In this document: positions 38,832 through 45,372 of the stretch, one piece after another
Layout of the letters: the number at the start of each line of letters is the position of its first letter
Position numbering within the stretch: position 1 is the stretch's first letter
Origin: a virus
Direction: 5' to 3' (one strand)
Virus record (IMG/VR): IMGVR_UViG_3300044766_000063
Coordinates: 1-53,982 of that record
DNA: 53,982 bases
The notes under the pieces: model-generated
What the model was told of the DNA's origin: nothing
Seen by the model: the letters and a program-made list of their open reading frames with translations, nothing else
Databases searched by the model: none
Position numbers and translations under genes: made by a program

Positions 38832-40037
38832 ATGAGTTGGCTCTTTTCTCAAAGGTTTTTAAATGAACACTTGTCCTATTTGCTTTCAAGAATTCAAACC
38901 GAAGCGGAAAGAGCAGCGGTTTTGCTCAATGAAATGCGGCCACAAGAACAACGGTCATGGGCGGCTTGGTCAGAAAACAGGAGTGCAGTCGAAGCATTAC
39001 AAAACTCGAATAACGAAGGATGGCTACTTGCGGATGTATTCGGGAAAACATCCATACGCCAATGGGCGAAAGGAAATTGCTGTCCATATTATGGTAATGG
39101 AAATGCACATCGGCAGGGCGATAAACACGGACGAGTGTGTTCATCACATCAACGGAATCAAGATGGACAACCGACTGGAGAATTTGGAATTGATGTTGCA
39201 CAGTCAACACTCACGAGAACACAACATCAAATTGGCGACAACGAGGGGGCGAGATGCATGGGGCAGGTTTGCGTGAGCTTGCGCTGTTTGCAGGCGCTGG
39301 TGGTGGATTGCTTGCAAGCAAAATGCTTGGCTGGCGAACCGTTTGCGCAGTTGAACGTGATGCCTACTGCGCACAAGTTTTGGCACAAAGACAAAACGAT
39401 GGATCACTTGAACCTTTCCCAATTTGGTCTGACGTTGAAAGTTTTGACGGAAGACCGTGGCGCGGAATTGTTGATGTCATATCTGGCGGGTTTCCCTGTC
39501 AGGACATTAGTGCCCAAGGGGGGGGAGTTGGACTCAGTGGAGAGCGTTCAGGATTGTGGGCACAAATGGCCCGAATCATTGGCGAAGTACGACCGCGCTA
39601 CGCATTTGTGGAAAACAGCCCCTTGCTCTCCCGCAGAGGACTCGGGATCGTCCTTAGTGATCTGGCCGAAATGGGGTTCGATGCGGAGTGGGGTGTGTTA
39701 TCAGCAGCAGATGTTGGTGCGCCGCACCAAAGAAAACGTATCTGGATTGTTGCCTACTCCCATGGCGTCAGACTGGAAAGGCGGAACAGTGTCGATCAGA
39801 AGAGATACGGGAAAACAGAGATTGGATCAGTTTCGGGATTGGTGCAAATGTATGCATGGCCTGACGTATCCAATCCCGGATCATTCGGAAGTTGTCATGG
39901 GGTGGCCTATCGGATGGAGCGACTTAAAGCCATTGGAAACGGGCAAGTTCCAGTTTGTGCAGCAACCGCTTTCAGACTTTTGCACGAAAGAATCTGAACA
40001 TGTAAAGGAAATGGGTCAAAGTAGTTTTTGCTTCTGA
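38832..40037 (+). CDS. Alternative-frame ORF overprinting HNH and Dcm genes
   Basis: An unbroken 401-codon frame has its own GGTAGAGG ribosome site and starts MSWLFSQ. From about residue 155 it reads ALVVDCLQAKCLAGEPFAQL, NVMPTAHKFWHKDKTMDHLN, KVLTEDRGAELLMSYLAGFP, LLPTPMASDWKGGTVS and MGWPIGWSDLKPLETGKFQ. I recall phage proteins that begin MSWL and contain GEPxAQLNVMPT, so this part looks like a real protein family encoded in a different frame from Dcm. Residues 8-150 overlap the HNH gene and look like inserted DNA kept open. Confidence 0.45.
   Translation: MSWLFSQRFLNEHLSYLLSRIQTEAERAAVLLNEMRPQEQRSWAAWSENRSAVEALQNSNNEGWLLADVFGKTSIRQWAKGNCCPYYGNGNAHRQGDKHGRVCSSHQRNQDGQPTGEFGIDVAQSTLTRTQHQIGDNEGARCMGQVCVSLRCLQALVVDCLQAKCLAGEPFAQLNVMPTAHKFWHKDKTMDHLNLSQFGLTLKVLTEDRGAELLMSYLAGFPVRTLVPKGGELDSVESVQDCGHKWPESLAKYDRATHLWKTAPCSPAEDSGSSLVIWPKWGSMRSGVCYQQQMLVRRTKENVSGLLPTPMASDWKGGTVSIRRDTGKQRLDQFRDWCKCMHGLTYPIPDHSEVVMGWPIGWSDLKPLETGKFQFVQQPLSDFCTKESEHVKEMGQSSFCF
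38863..39276 (+). CDS. HNH homing endonuclease inserted before Dcm
   Basis: This 137-residue protein has an N-terminal zinc finger (CPICFQEFKPKRKEQRFCSMKC) and an HNH_3 core (IAVHIMVMEMHIGRAINTDE; CVHHINGIKMDNRLENLELM). Its AAAGG site and start fall 11 bases after the MSWLFSQ start of the overlapping ORF. Its end overlaps the Dcm start by 23 bases. It appears to have inserted into the 5-prime end of the alternative-frame gene. Confidence 0.8.
   Translation: MNTCPICFQEFKPKRKEQRFCSMKCGHKNNGHGRLGQKTGVQSKHYKTRITKDGYLRMYSGKHPYANGRKEIAVHIMVMEMHIGRAINTDECVHHINGIKMDNRLENLELMLHSQHSREHNIKLATTRGRDAWGRFA
39254..39997 (+). CDS. C5-cytosine DNA methyltransferase (Dcm-like)
   Basis: This 247-residue protein carries cytosine-5 methyltransferase motifs in order: I ELALFAGAGGGLLASKMLGW, IV ISGGFPCQDISAQG (catalytic Cys), VI FVENSPLL (usual ENV becomes ENS), VIII GAPHQRKRIWIVA and X LKAIGNGQVPVCAATAF. 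The target-recognition part is short. It methylates phage DNA, probably against restriction. The start ATG 39254 lies behind GAGGGGGCG inside the HNH gene. Entirely overlapped by the frame at 38832. Confidence 0.85.
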   Translation: MHGAGLRELALFAGAGGGLLASKMLGWRTVCAVERDAYCAQVLAQRQNDGSLEPFPIWSDVESFDGRPWRGIVDVISGGFPCQDISAQGGGVGLSGERSGLWAQMARIIGEVRPRYAFVENSPLLSRRGLGIVLSDLAEMGFDAEWGVLSAADVGAPHQRKRIWIVAYSHGVRLERRNSVDQKRYGKTEIGSVSGLVQMYAWPDVSNPGSFGSCHGVAYRMERLKAIGNGQVPVCAATAFRLLHERI

Positions 40038-40182
40038 CTGCGACGAAGATTGGAATTGTCCGGTGTGCGGAATTGATTACGCGGAATGTGATTGTCCCGG
40101 CCCAACCATGGAAGATGAATATGAGTACAAGGAAGACAAAGACGGTGAATTGTGGGCACGCAGAAAAAAGGATGTGAAGTGA
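40006..40182 (+). CDS. Small Cys-rich phage protein lacking an obvious start
   Basis: The frame reads RKWVKVVFASDCDEDWNCPV then CGIDYAECDCPGPTMEDEYE and ends ARRKKDVK. The four-Cys CPVCGIDYAECDCPGPT pattern is a known small phage protein of unknown function. In frame, TAA (40003-40005) is followed by AGG where relatives would be expected to have ATG, and no ATG, GTG or TTG comes before the Cys region (GTG in CCGGTGTGC is the first). Either the start was lost or an unusual start is used. Confidence 0.5.
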   Translation, partial: RKWVKVVFASDCDEDWNCPVCGIDYAECDCPGPTMEDEYEYKEDKDGELWARRKKDVK

Positions 40183-40481
40183 GCAAAATAACTGAAAGCG
40201 CCCGTGGTGAAGATTGCCAAGTACGCATTCCCTACGTGTGCAACTTCAATCCTGAAACGACCGTCTGGGCGCACGCCAATGGGTTGGCGGCAGGAAAAGC
40301 AAGGGGATTGAAATCGCCCGATCCGCTGGGTGCGTATGCTTGTTCAAAATGTCATGACGTTATTGATGGTCGTGTTCGTGTTCCTGGTTTGAGTTATGGC
40401 GAAGTGCAATTGGCATTCCATGAGGGGCATCAAAGATCGTTTATCAAGCTGGTTGAAAAAGGATTGGTGAATTGGAAATGA
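40179..40481 (+). CDS. YbcO-like nuclease (DUF1364)
   Basis: This 100-residue protein starts at GTG 40179 overlapping the previous stop. It has the DUF1364/YbcO pattern: SARGEDCQVRIPYVCNFNPE, TTVWAHANGLAAGKARGLKS, then GAYACSKCHDVIDGRVRVPG and an HEGHQR end. YbcO proteins of cryptic phages are small HNH-like metal nucleases. The Cys and His residues fit a zinc-supported ββα nuclease. Typical of the nin region. Confidence 0.8.
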   Translation: MSKITESARGEDCQVRIPYVCNFNPETTVWAHANGLAAGKARGLKSPDPLGAYACSKCHDVIDGRVRVPGLSYGEVQLAFHEGHQRSFIKLVEKGLVNWK

Positions 40482-40885
40482 ATGTTCATTTTTCAAGCCA
40501 AACAGATTTGTGGGCAACACCACAAGATTTCTTTAATAAGTTGAATGAAGAATTCAATTTTCAACTGGATGTATGAGCACGACATGAAAATGCAAAATGC
40601 AAAAAATATTTCACCAAAGAACAGGATGGATTGTCGCAGGAATGGAAAGGTGTTTGCTGGATGAATCCGCCCTATGGGCGCGAGATTGGTAAATGGATGC
40701 AGAAAGCTTATGAAGCGGCTCAGGGGGGGGCAACAGTCGTTTGTCTTGTTCCTGCAAGAACCGATACGCGGTGGTGGCATGAGTACGCAATCAAACATGA
40801 GGTCAGATTTATTCGGGGCCGTTTGAAATTTAATGAGGGAAAAGGAAATGCACCGTTTCCTTCCGCTGTTGTGGTGATGAAATGA
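40478..40885 (+). pseudogene. Phage N6-adenine methyltransferase interrupted by one TGA
   Basis: The frame from ATG 40478 reads SSQTDLWATPQDFFNKLNEE, FNFQLDV, then TGA (40574-40576), then ARHENAKCKKYFTKEQDGLS, CWMNPPYGREIGKW (catalytic NPPY-type motif) and ATVVCLVPARTDTRWW to the end, 135 sense codons. Relatives have LDVCA or LDVAA at the stop position, so only one codon is broken, by what could be a TGC-to-TGA change. Frame, length and all other motifs are intact, so decay is recent or the stop is read through. Confidence 0.75.
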
Positions 40886-41092
40886 ATGTCCGACTGCAAA
40901 CAATGCCGACACAGGAAATGGAAGCCGACAAAAGCAACTGGCGGCAAATGGGCGGTCTGTATTTGTGAGGCGCGCAATTTATGTTTTGGCACAGAACGGG
41001 ATGTATGGATGAACAAGGGCGACAAGAAGTTTGGGATAGTGGCGCAACCGACAACGTGCGGGCAGTTTGAAAGGAGAGGTCAAAATGTATAA
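40886..41092 (+). CDS. Small Cys-rich early protein
   Basis: This 68-residue protein contains CKQCRHRKWKPTKATGGKW, VCICEARNLCFGTE and a last Cys (TTCGQFE); zinc binding is probable. ATG 40886 follows the stop of the Dam-like gene directly. Similar Cys-rich nin-region proteins are common and uncharacterised. Confidence 0.6.
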   Translation: MSDCKQCRHRKWKPTKATGGKWAVCICEARNLCFGTERDVWMNKGDKKFGIVAQPTTCGQFERRGQNV

Positions 41093-41333
41093 ATGCAAAT
41101 TGTGCGGCAAAGTATTTTCGACTCGCTTTGTTATTGAGCAGCATCATTGTCCAAGGCGAATTGCAACTCAAGAAACACAAACAAATAACGATCCTTTGTT
41201 CCTGGCAGAAATGGCCGCGATTGATTTGATGTGTTACGAGCCTGCCTCTGATAGTTCATCCAGTTCGTCCAGCGATTCTTTTTCTGGTGGAGGCGGTGAT
41301 TCTGGTGGCGGTGGTGCCAGTTCGGATTTTTGA
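41085..41333 (+). CDS. Small zinc-finger protein with Ser/Gly tail
   Basis: ATG 41085 is behind AAAGGAGAGG, giving 82 residues. MYKCKLCGKVFSTRFVIEQH, then HCP, is a C2H2-like finger. The C-terminus is a low-complexity Ser run followed by GGGGDSGGGG and ends SSDF. Such tails are common in small phage proteins. Target unknown. Overlaps both neighbours. Confidence 0.6.
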   Translation: MYKCKLCGKVFSTRFVIEQHHCPRRIATQETQTNNDPLFLAEMAAIDLMCYEPASDSSSSSSSDSFSGGGGDSGGGGASSDF

Positions 41334-41665
41334 TGAGTAACGCTGAAGAACTTCTTGCGTTTCACATCAAAGCCACAAAACTCTGGGAGCCAGTGCGTGA
41401 ATACAGATTCGATTCTGTACGCAAGTGGAGATTTGATTTTGCATGGCCGAATATTTTGCTTGCAGCAGAAGTTGAAGGTGGCATTTGGACTGGTGGGCGA
41501 CATACGCGAGGTAAAGGTTTTTTGGATGATTGTGAAAAATACAATCAAGCCGTAATGGCGGGATGGAAAGTTTTACGCTTCCCAGTTGAAGTAATTGAAT
41601 CAGGCGAAGCTTTGCAGGTTATCGAAAAAGCCTTAAAACAAAATGAGGTAAAACATGGGCCATGA
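41333..41665 (+). CDS. VSR/DUF559-like small endonuclease
   Basis: ATG 41333 overlaps the previous stop; 110 residues. The core VRKWRFDFAWPNILLAAEVE, GGIWTGGRHTRGKGFLDDCE and KYNQAVMAGWKVLRFPVEVI shows a PD-(D/E)xK nuclease of the kind often found in phage nin regions in place of RusA. Conserved D (FDF), E (VEG) and later R/F fit. It may cut branched or mismatched DNA. Confidence 0.75.
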   Translation: MSNAEELLAFHIKATKLWEPVREYRFDSVRKWRFDFAWPNILLAAEVEGGIWTGGRHTRGKGFLDDCEKYNQAVMAGWKVLRFPVEVIESGEALQVIEKALKQNEVKHGP

Positions 41666-42152
41666 ACGTTTGATCAGATGCATTCCCGCGCGTTCTTTGG
41701 GATGGGATGAAACTCAGGAAGTTTCGATTGATCGAATAACCGCTATCGGGTTTGCATCTAGGTACAACGAAATAGGCGAGGCCATGTTGCGGGTGGATGC
41801 CCTCGATGTCAGTGCATTACATAAAGTCATTTTGCTGGTGATCCGGCGACTGAATCATCATCACAAAATTGACCGTGGCTTTGCCAGGAAGATCGCTTTT
41901 GCTACGTTGCATGAGTATATGCGGCCCAACTGCATTTATTGCGGCGGCAAAGGTGAGGAACACAGAAAAGGCCGGGTTGTTACGGTCTGTTCGTATTGTG
42001 AAGGCTCCGGCCTGCACAGGTATAGTGATAAGGATCGCAAGGCGCTCGTTGGGGGTGGTTTTAACACTCGGGCCTATGAAGATACCCTGACCTATGTTCG
42101 GGACGCTGTACGGGCCATTGTGGTCAATTCTGACAGGCGTTTGGGTGGTTGA
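41655..42152 (+). CDS. Q-like antitermination protein (zinc-binding)
   Basis: This 165-residue protein contains a DnaJ-like double CxxCxGxG: CIYCGGKGEEHRKGRVVTVC and SYCEGSGLHRYSDKDRKALV. Combined with a helical N-terminus and its place as the last gene of the rightward early operon, it fits the phage antitermination Q family. It would load on RNA polymerase at a late promoter and switch on structural genes. A repressor-regulated promoter begins in its stop region. Confidence 0.65.
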   Translation: MGHERLIRCIPARSLGWDETQEVSIDRITAIGFASRYNEIGEAMLRVDALDVSALHKVILLVIRRLNHHHKIDRGFARKIAFATLHEYMRPNCIYCGGKGEEHRKGRVVTVCSYCEGSGLHRYSDKDRKALVGGGFNTRAYEDTLTYVRDAVRAIVVNSDRRLGG

Positions 42153-42176
42153 CTTTCGTATGCGTCATGCTAAACT
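42149..42176 (+). promoter_or_regulatory. Third repressor-regulated promoter
   Basis: TTGACT (42149-42154), 16-base spacer and TAAACT (42171-42176). The spacer contains GTATGCGTCATGCTAA, matching the leftward early operator GTATGCGTCACGCTAA at 15 of 16 bases in the same place relative to the -10. The RNA start would be at or next to ATG 42183, again leaderless. Position just after Q is that of lambda pR-prime. Confidence 0.7.
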
Positions 42177-42182
42177 TTGGGT

Positions 42183-42401
42183 ATGTACTGCTTACCTGTA
42201 GATGATCTATGTCACCTTGAATTTGATCATAAAGTCATGATCGAGGAAAAGGCGCGTGATAATTATATTTATGACAATGCTTTTGAACTGGGTACGTTCA
42301 ATGGCCGCAGATACGTTTACACCTGGTTTGACAAGCAACCTGTGATCCTGATCGATAACACAGGCCAGCTATCTGAAACGCCGGATATATTGGGAGAGTA
42401 A
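42183..42401 (+). CDS. Small acidic protein, probably leaderless message
   Basis: ATG 42183 lies 7 bases after the -10 with no ribosome site, so translation is probably leaderless. The 72-residue product (MYCLPVDDLCHLEFDHKVMI; NGRRYVYTWFDKQPVILIDN) is acidic and partly beta. It is the first gene of a short repressor-controlled unit. Unknown family. Confidence 0.55.
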   Translation: MYCLPVDDLCHLEFDHKVMIEEKARDNYIYDNAFELGTFNGRRYVYTWFDKQPVILIDNTGQLSETPDILGE

Positions 42402-42403
42402 TT

Positions 42404-42640
42404 ATGACAACTCCAGAACAAAAAGCACTTAATGAGAAGTTGAGGAAAGAAGCGATGGACGCGAAATTTGCCCGCGAGACAAAGCAAACTCCCAACGGGA
42501 AAGAGCAAACCGAGTATCACCCAAAAGAACACAAAGTAATCACCCAACCTGACGATACAACTACCATTTCCAAAGAATTCGGCGGTCTGTTGGGAAAGGC
42601 CGCAGAAGCATTGAGAAATCGCAGGCGTGAACCTGATTAA
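42404..42640 (+). CDS. Small charged helical protein
   Basis: This 78-residue protein follows closely after the previous gene with GGGAGAG as ribosome site. MTTPEQKALNEKLRKEAMDA is helical; the end EALRNRRREPD is basic. It converges on the leftward gene at 42637, sharing four bases. Unknown function. Confidence 0.55.
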   Translation: MTTPEQKALNEKLRKEAMDAKFARETKQTPNGKEQTEYHPKEHKVITQPDDTTTISKEFGGLLGKAAEALRNRRREPD

Positions 42641-43125
42641 TGCGTCATCCCTTCGCGCGGCAGGAAGGTGCTGAAACGGCCTTCCAGTTCTTTCGTCAGT
42701 TCAAACTGTAGATCGTCAAACCCGCGCGCATTGTCTCCCAAAGATTTGATCCGGCTATAACCAAACCAGAGTCCTTCCCGCGTTTCCAGCGTGAGAAATA
42801 CCGCGTCAATCCGGTCTGGATGATCGGAGAGTCCTGTGTACGACTTTAAATATTCATCGTTTTCTACTCTGGATTCTTTGCGCTCAACCATCCAAGCCTC
42901 GGAAATCATCATGACGTAATCCGGCCTTGTAATTTTGCAGATTGCTTTAACCATTGCTGCCGCCCGATCCTTGTCTCCCATGTGTACGGGAATAGGAACA
43001 ACGCCTTCCCCGAACTTCCCCAGAAAAGCCATTGCCTGAAGATCGCCTCCTTCAGATAAAAATCCGCGCGCCGCAGAAACGATCATTTCAATGTGAGCGT
43101 GATACTTCTCCGGGATCATCTTCAT
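42637..43125 (-). CDS. Hypothetical protein, 162 residues
   Basis: Start ATG 43125 overlaps the HTH gene stop (ATGA). It contains HAHIEMIVSAARGFLSEGGD, MVKAICKITRPDYVMMISEA and DRIDAVFLTLETREGLWFGY. A compact alpha/beta protein with no named motif. Similar phage proteins exist without known role. Confidence 0.55.
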   Translation of the reverse strand: MKMIPEKYHAHIEMIVSAARGFLSEGGDLQAMAFLGKFGEGVVPIPVHMGDKDRAAAMVKAICKITRPDYVMMISEAWMVERKESRVENDEYLKSYTGLSDHPDRIDAVFLTLETREGLWFGYSRIKSLGDNARGFDDLQFELTKELEGRFSTFLPREGMTH

Positions 43126-43358
43126 TCGCCCAACTCCTTGACCTTGATTTTGAACAACTCCCAAAACGCCGGATGCATACGCCTGTGATTGACCGTATCC
43201 TCTTCCGCTTCCCATTGCTGCCACTTCCCGCAGGTGGTGTGTACCAGTTCGGCGGCGGCAGTTTGGGATAGACCTGCATCCAGGCGCAGGGCAATGACTT
43301 CTTGCGGTTTGGGATTACGCGAAGAACCCCGACCGCTTCGATTGGGGTGATTTGCCAT
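43122..43358 (-). CDS. XRE-like HTH small protein
   Basis: This 78-residue protein contains VIALRLDAGLSQTAAAELVH and TTCGKWQQWEAEED, a lambda-repressor-like HTH without further domain. The basic N-terminus (NHPNRSGRGSSRNPK) may add DNA contacts. May regulate this accessory operon or a host gene. Confidence 0.65.
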   Translation of the reverse strand: MANHPNRSGRGSSRNPKPQEVIALRLDAGLSQTAAAELVHTTCGKWQQWEAEEDTVNHRRMHPAFWELFKIKVKELGE

Positions 43359-43561
43359 TAGTAAACCTCAACCGAAGACGGGCAGTTGCCGACGAATGCG
43401 CGCCAGAATCTGTTGCCCGCATACATGTATTCACAGTTTGCCACGTATTGGCCGGTAACAGATTGACCGTAACGCACCTGTCCTGTCCAGAATGCAGTTG
43501 CAGCAGACGCTGTACCAGAAATAGCCATGCCAACTACCAGTGCCAAGATAAGCTTTTTCAT
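43358..43561 (-). CDS. Small secreted protein
   Basis: This 67-residue protein begins with a signal peptide MKKLILALVVGMAISGTASA and likely cleavage after ASA. The mature 47 residues hold two Cys (NCEYMYAGNRFWRAFVGNCP) that could form a disulfide in the periplasm. AAAGGAGAAATGAAATG gives ribosome site and start. Candidate envelope modifier. Confidence 0.65.
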   Translation of the reverse strand: MKKLILALVVGMAISGTASAATAFWTGQVRYGQSVTGQYVANCEYMYAGNRFWRAFVGNCPSSVEVY

Positions 43562-43809
43562 TTCATTTCTCCTTTCAAAATTTCATTTACTACATCATGA
43601 ATTGCATCCTTTGGATGCTTACCTAACAAAATGCTTGCGCGGATCGCTTCTTTAATTTCTTCATCTGCGACTACTGTTAGACTTAGCTTTCGCGCGACTG
43701 ACCAACTCATTCTTTTCGCGCGATTACGTGCTACAGCGATTCTTCGAGCGGCTATTCCTGCGAATTCTTCTAGGCTGGTATCATCCAGCACACCACTAAA
43801 TTCAATCAT
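43558..43809 (-). CDS. Small helical protein
   Basis: This 83-residue protein is helical and charged (EFAGIAARRIAVARNRAKRM; IRASILLGKHPKDAIHDVVN). It overlaps the secreted protein by ATGA. Its leader carries the repeated CAACCGCGCCTC element (43840-43850). Unknown function. Confidence 0.5.
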   Translation of the reverse strand: MIEFSGVLDDTSLEEFAGIAARRIAVARNRAKRMSWSVARKLSLTVVADEEIKEAIRASILLGKHPKDAIHDVVNEILKGEMK

Positions 43810-43873
43810 TTCTTACTCCTTGTGGCCCACTGAAACCCAGAGGCGCGGTTGCCTGTAAATCAGGCGGAAACTA

Positions 43874-44296
43874 TTAACCTTCTAGTGCATCCGAATAGGC
43901 TCGTGCTACTTCTTCCAGCGCAAACCAGGCGAGAGCGTTTGCAATCTGGCTATCCTCTTTTGATTTGGGGCCGTACAGGGTTTGAGCAACTTCGTCTGTT
44001 GAATAGTTATTATCCAAACAGCGAAATTTTTTGATCATTTCGATGACGCCCATTCCGGCATCTTCTGCCATAGTGGTCGCGTATTGGCGGATCAAGTCGC
44101 GGTGGCTGGTGAAAAACTTCACCGTATCGACGTAATAGATAAAGCCTGAATTACAGCCGGTATCGGCACCATGATTTACAACATCAAGGGCGGATTCTTT
44201 GAATTGCTCCCAGTCGCCCGATTGACGTACTACTGCGCGTATAAGACCTTCTGGGATATTGGACTTGCTGATTAGCTCTTTGATGGTTTTCATCAT
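43874..44296 (-). CDS. Conserved phage protein (DUF7222-like)
   Basis: ATG 44296 or 44293 behind AAGGAATATG gives 139-140 residues. It has SALDVVNHGADTGCNSGFIY, YYVDTVKFFTSHRDLIRQYA and WFALEEVARAYSDALEG, a pattern of a common phage protein of unknown function (DUF7222 in my memory). First gene of its leftward operon. Confidence 0.65.
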   Translation of the reverse strand: MMKTIKELISKSNIPEGLIRAVVRQSGDWEQFKESALDVVNHGADTGCNSGFIYYVDTVKFFTSHRDLIRQYATTMAEDAGMGVIEMIKKFRCLDNNYSTDEVAQTLYGPKSKEDSQIANALAWFALEEVARAYSDALEG

Positions 44297-44352
44297 ATTC
44301 CTTCGGCCCCCAAGACCCGAGGCGTGGTGCCAGCAACATGCCGACAATTGGA

Positions 44353-44380
44353 AGTTTACTACGTTGTTTGTTTATGTCAA
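44353..44380 (-). promoter_or_regulatory. Leftward promoter for the 42.6-44.3 kb genes
   Basis: Leftward TTGACA (44380-44375), 16-base spacer and TAAACT (44358-44353). It lies 57 bases from the first ATG and close to a rightward promoter, forming a divergent pair. Confidence 0.65.
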
Positions 44381-44401
44381 TACTTTATCTAAAAAATATG
44401 C

Positions 44402-44430
44402 TTGACGCGATATATTCGTTTTGATATAAA
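44402..44430 (+). promoter_or_regulatory. Rightward promoter
   Basis: TTGACG (44402-44407), 17-base spacer and TATAAA (44425-44430), close to consensus. RNA would start near 44437 and meet a terminator at about 44483-44515 before the first gene. Confidence 0.7.
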
Positions 44431-44436
44431 GTCGTA

Positions 44437-44515
44437 TCGACCAATTAAAGTCTTACCGCATGGTGAGACGCATAACGATAAGGCCGCCCATGATTGAACG
44501 GGCGGCTTTTTCTTT
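44437..44515 (+). ncRNA. Candidate ~80-nt small RNA or attenuated leader
   Basis: A good promoter is followed after about 45 bases by a terminator stem GCCGCCC (44483-44489) / GGGCGGC (44500-44506) with a 10-base loop and a T run. No ORF with ribosome site fits between. The product would be a free small RNA of ~75-80 nt, with read-through feeding the rightward genes. Prediction from promoter plus terminator only. Confidence 0.5.
44483..44515 (+). terminator. Rho-independent terminator
   Basis: 7-bp GC stem GCCGCCC/GGGCGGC, then TTTTTCTTTTTTT. Strong; 17 bases before the ATG at 44532. Confidence 0.8.
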
Positions 44516-44531
44516 TTTTCTGGAGAATCCC

Positions 44532-44756
44532 ATGAGATACCCGCGCGGAGTGCCTTCACATGGCAGGCTCGGTTGCTGCCCCGATGACTGGGACAAAATC
44601 CCCGACATTACCGGATCGTATGAGCTTGACGCTGTGATCAAGCAAAGCAAGAACAAAGACGTACCGGCCAGGTTGCAGGTCTATTGCCAGCGGGTGAACT
44701 CTTACGGCCCCTTGACCGCGTATGACGGCTACAACGGCTATTCTGGCGATAATTAG
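44532..44756 (+). CDS. Small protein of unknown function, 74 residues
   Basis: ATG 44532 follows TGGAGAATCCC. It contains RLGCCPDDWDKIPDITGSYE and ends GYNGYSGDN. Two adjacent Cys and a Tyr/Gly/Asp-rich tail. First gene after the terminator. No family recognised. Confidence 0.5.
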   Translation: MRYPRGVPSHGRLGCCPDDWDKIPDITGSYELDAVIKQSKNKDVPARLQVYCQRVNSYGPLTAYDGYNGYSGDN

Positions 44757-44829
44757 ACGCCTTCTTTTTGGCGCGCGTGTGCGTCGATACGTTGACGGGC
44801 GCGAAGTCCCGAATTTCAGGAGTGACACC

Positions 44830-44907
44830 ATGGCAAAGCCAAAAGAAAAAGTACCAATGGGCAAAGGTAAGGGCAAGGGCAAAGGGCCGTTTGGCCCGAA
44901 GTGCTGA
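44830..44907 (+). CDS. 25-residue Lys/Gly-rich peptide
   Basis: ATG 44830 follows CAGGAGTGACACC. The product MAKPKEKVPMGKGKGKGKGP ends FGPKC. Its strong basic charge suggests nucleic-acid or membrane contact. Short, but the ribosome site is good. Confidence 0.5.
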   Translation: MAKPKEKVPMGKGKGKGKGPFGPKC

Positions 44908-44950
44908 ACACTACGCGCGTATCCAGCATACGCGCGTATAGGAGATAACG

Positions 44951-45145
44951 ATGCCCTGGTCACTTTCAAGCGGGATAAAGCACACGAAGAAGGCCGACAC
45001 TTCGGCCAAAAAGAAACAATGGGCCAGCACGGCCAATGCTGTACTTGAAAAATCCGGCGACGAAGGCAAGGCCGTTCGGGTAGCAAATGCCGCAGTTAAA
45101 AAACATCCCAGCAAAAAGAAAAAATTACCCCAGTCGCGCGTATAG
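44951..45145 (+). CDS. Small basic Lys/Ala-rich phage protein
   Basis: This 64-residue protein starts behind TAGGAGATAACG. KKKQWASTANAVLEKSGDEG, KAVRVANAAVKKHPSKKKK is a pattern known from many small phage proteins of unknown function. The terminal codons CGC GTA TAG are part of the repeated CGCGCGTATAGG motif, which thus supplies its stop codon. Confidence 0.65.
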   Translation: MPWSLSSGIKHTKKADTSAKKKQWASTANAVLEKSGDEGKAVRVANAAVKKHPSKKKKLPQSRV

Positions 45146-45211
45146 GCCGTCCTCGCGCGTATAGGGGTAGGGATTGCCATATTTAAATCGGGTAGCACAT
45201 GCCGCTATTAA

Positions 45212-45358
45212 ATGAAAACCGCGCCCCTGATTGAAGGCAAACTCTCCAAGCCTGCCGCGCGCCTGTGCAAGTCCTGTCCGCCAGTTGACTGGATCAAGTG
45301 TTACCAGACTAACGGCAAGTGGAAGCAGTGCGACAAGCAAGCCGCAAAACAGCCTTAG
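45212..45358 (+). CDS. Small Cys-containing protein, 48 residues
   Basis: ATG 45212 starts MKTAPLIEGKLSKPAARLCK with later KSCPPVDWIKCYQTNGKWKQ and CDKQ: four Cys that may bind a metal. The ribosome site is weak. Its stop is followed directly by another CGCGCGTATAGG motif. Confidence 0.5.
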   Translation: MKTAPLIEGKLSKPAARLCKSCPPVDWIKCYQTNGKWKQCDKQAAKQP

Positions 45359-45372
45359 TCGCGCGTATAGGG

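Noticed and set aside
44912-45371. CGCGCGTATAGG copies as a CRISPR array
   Set aside because: Repeats are 12 bases, irregularly spaced and separated by genes.
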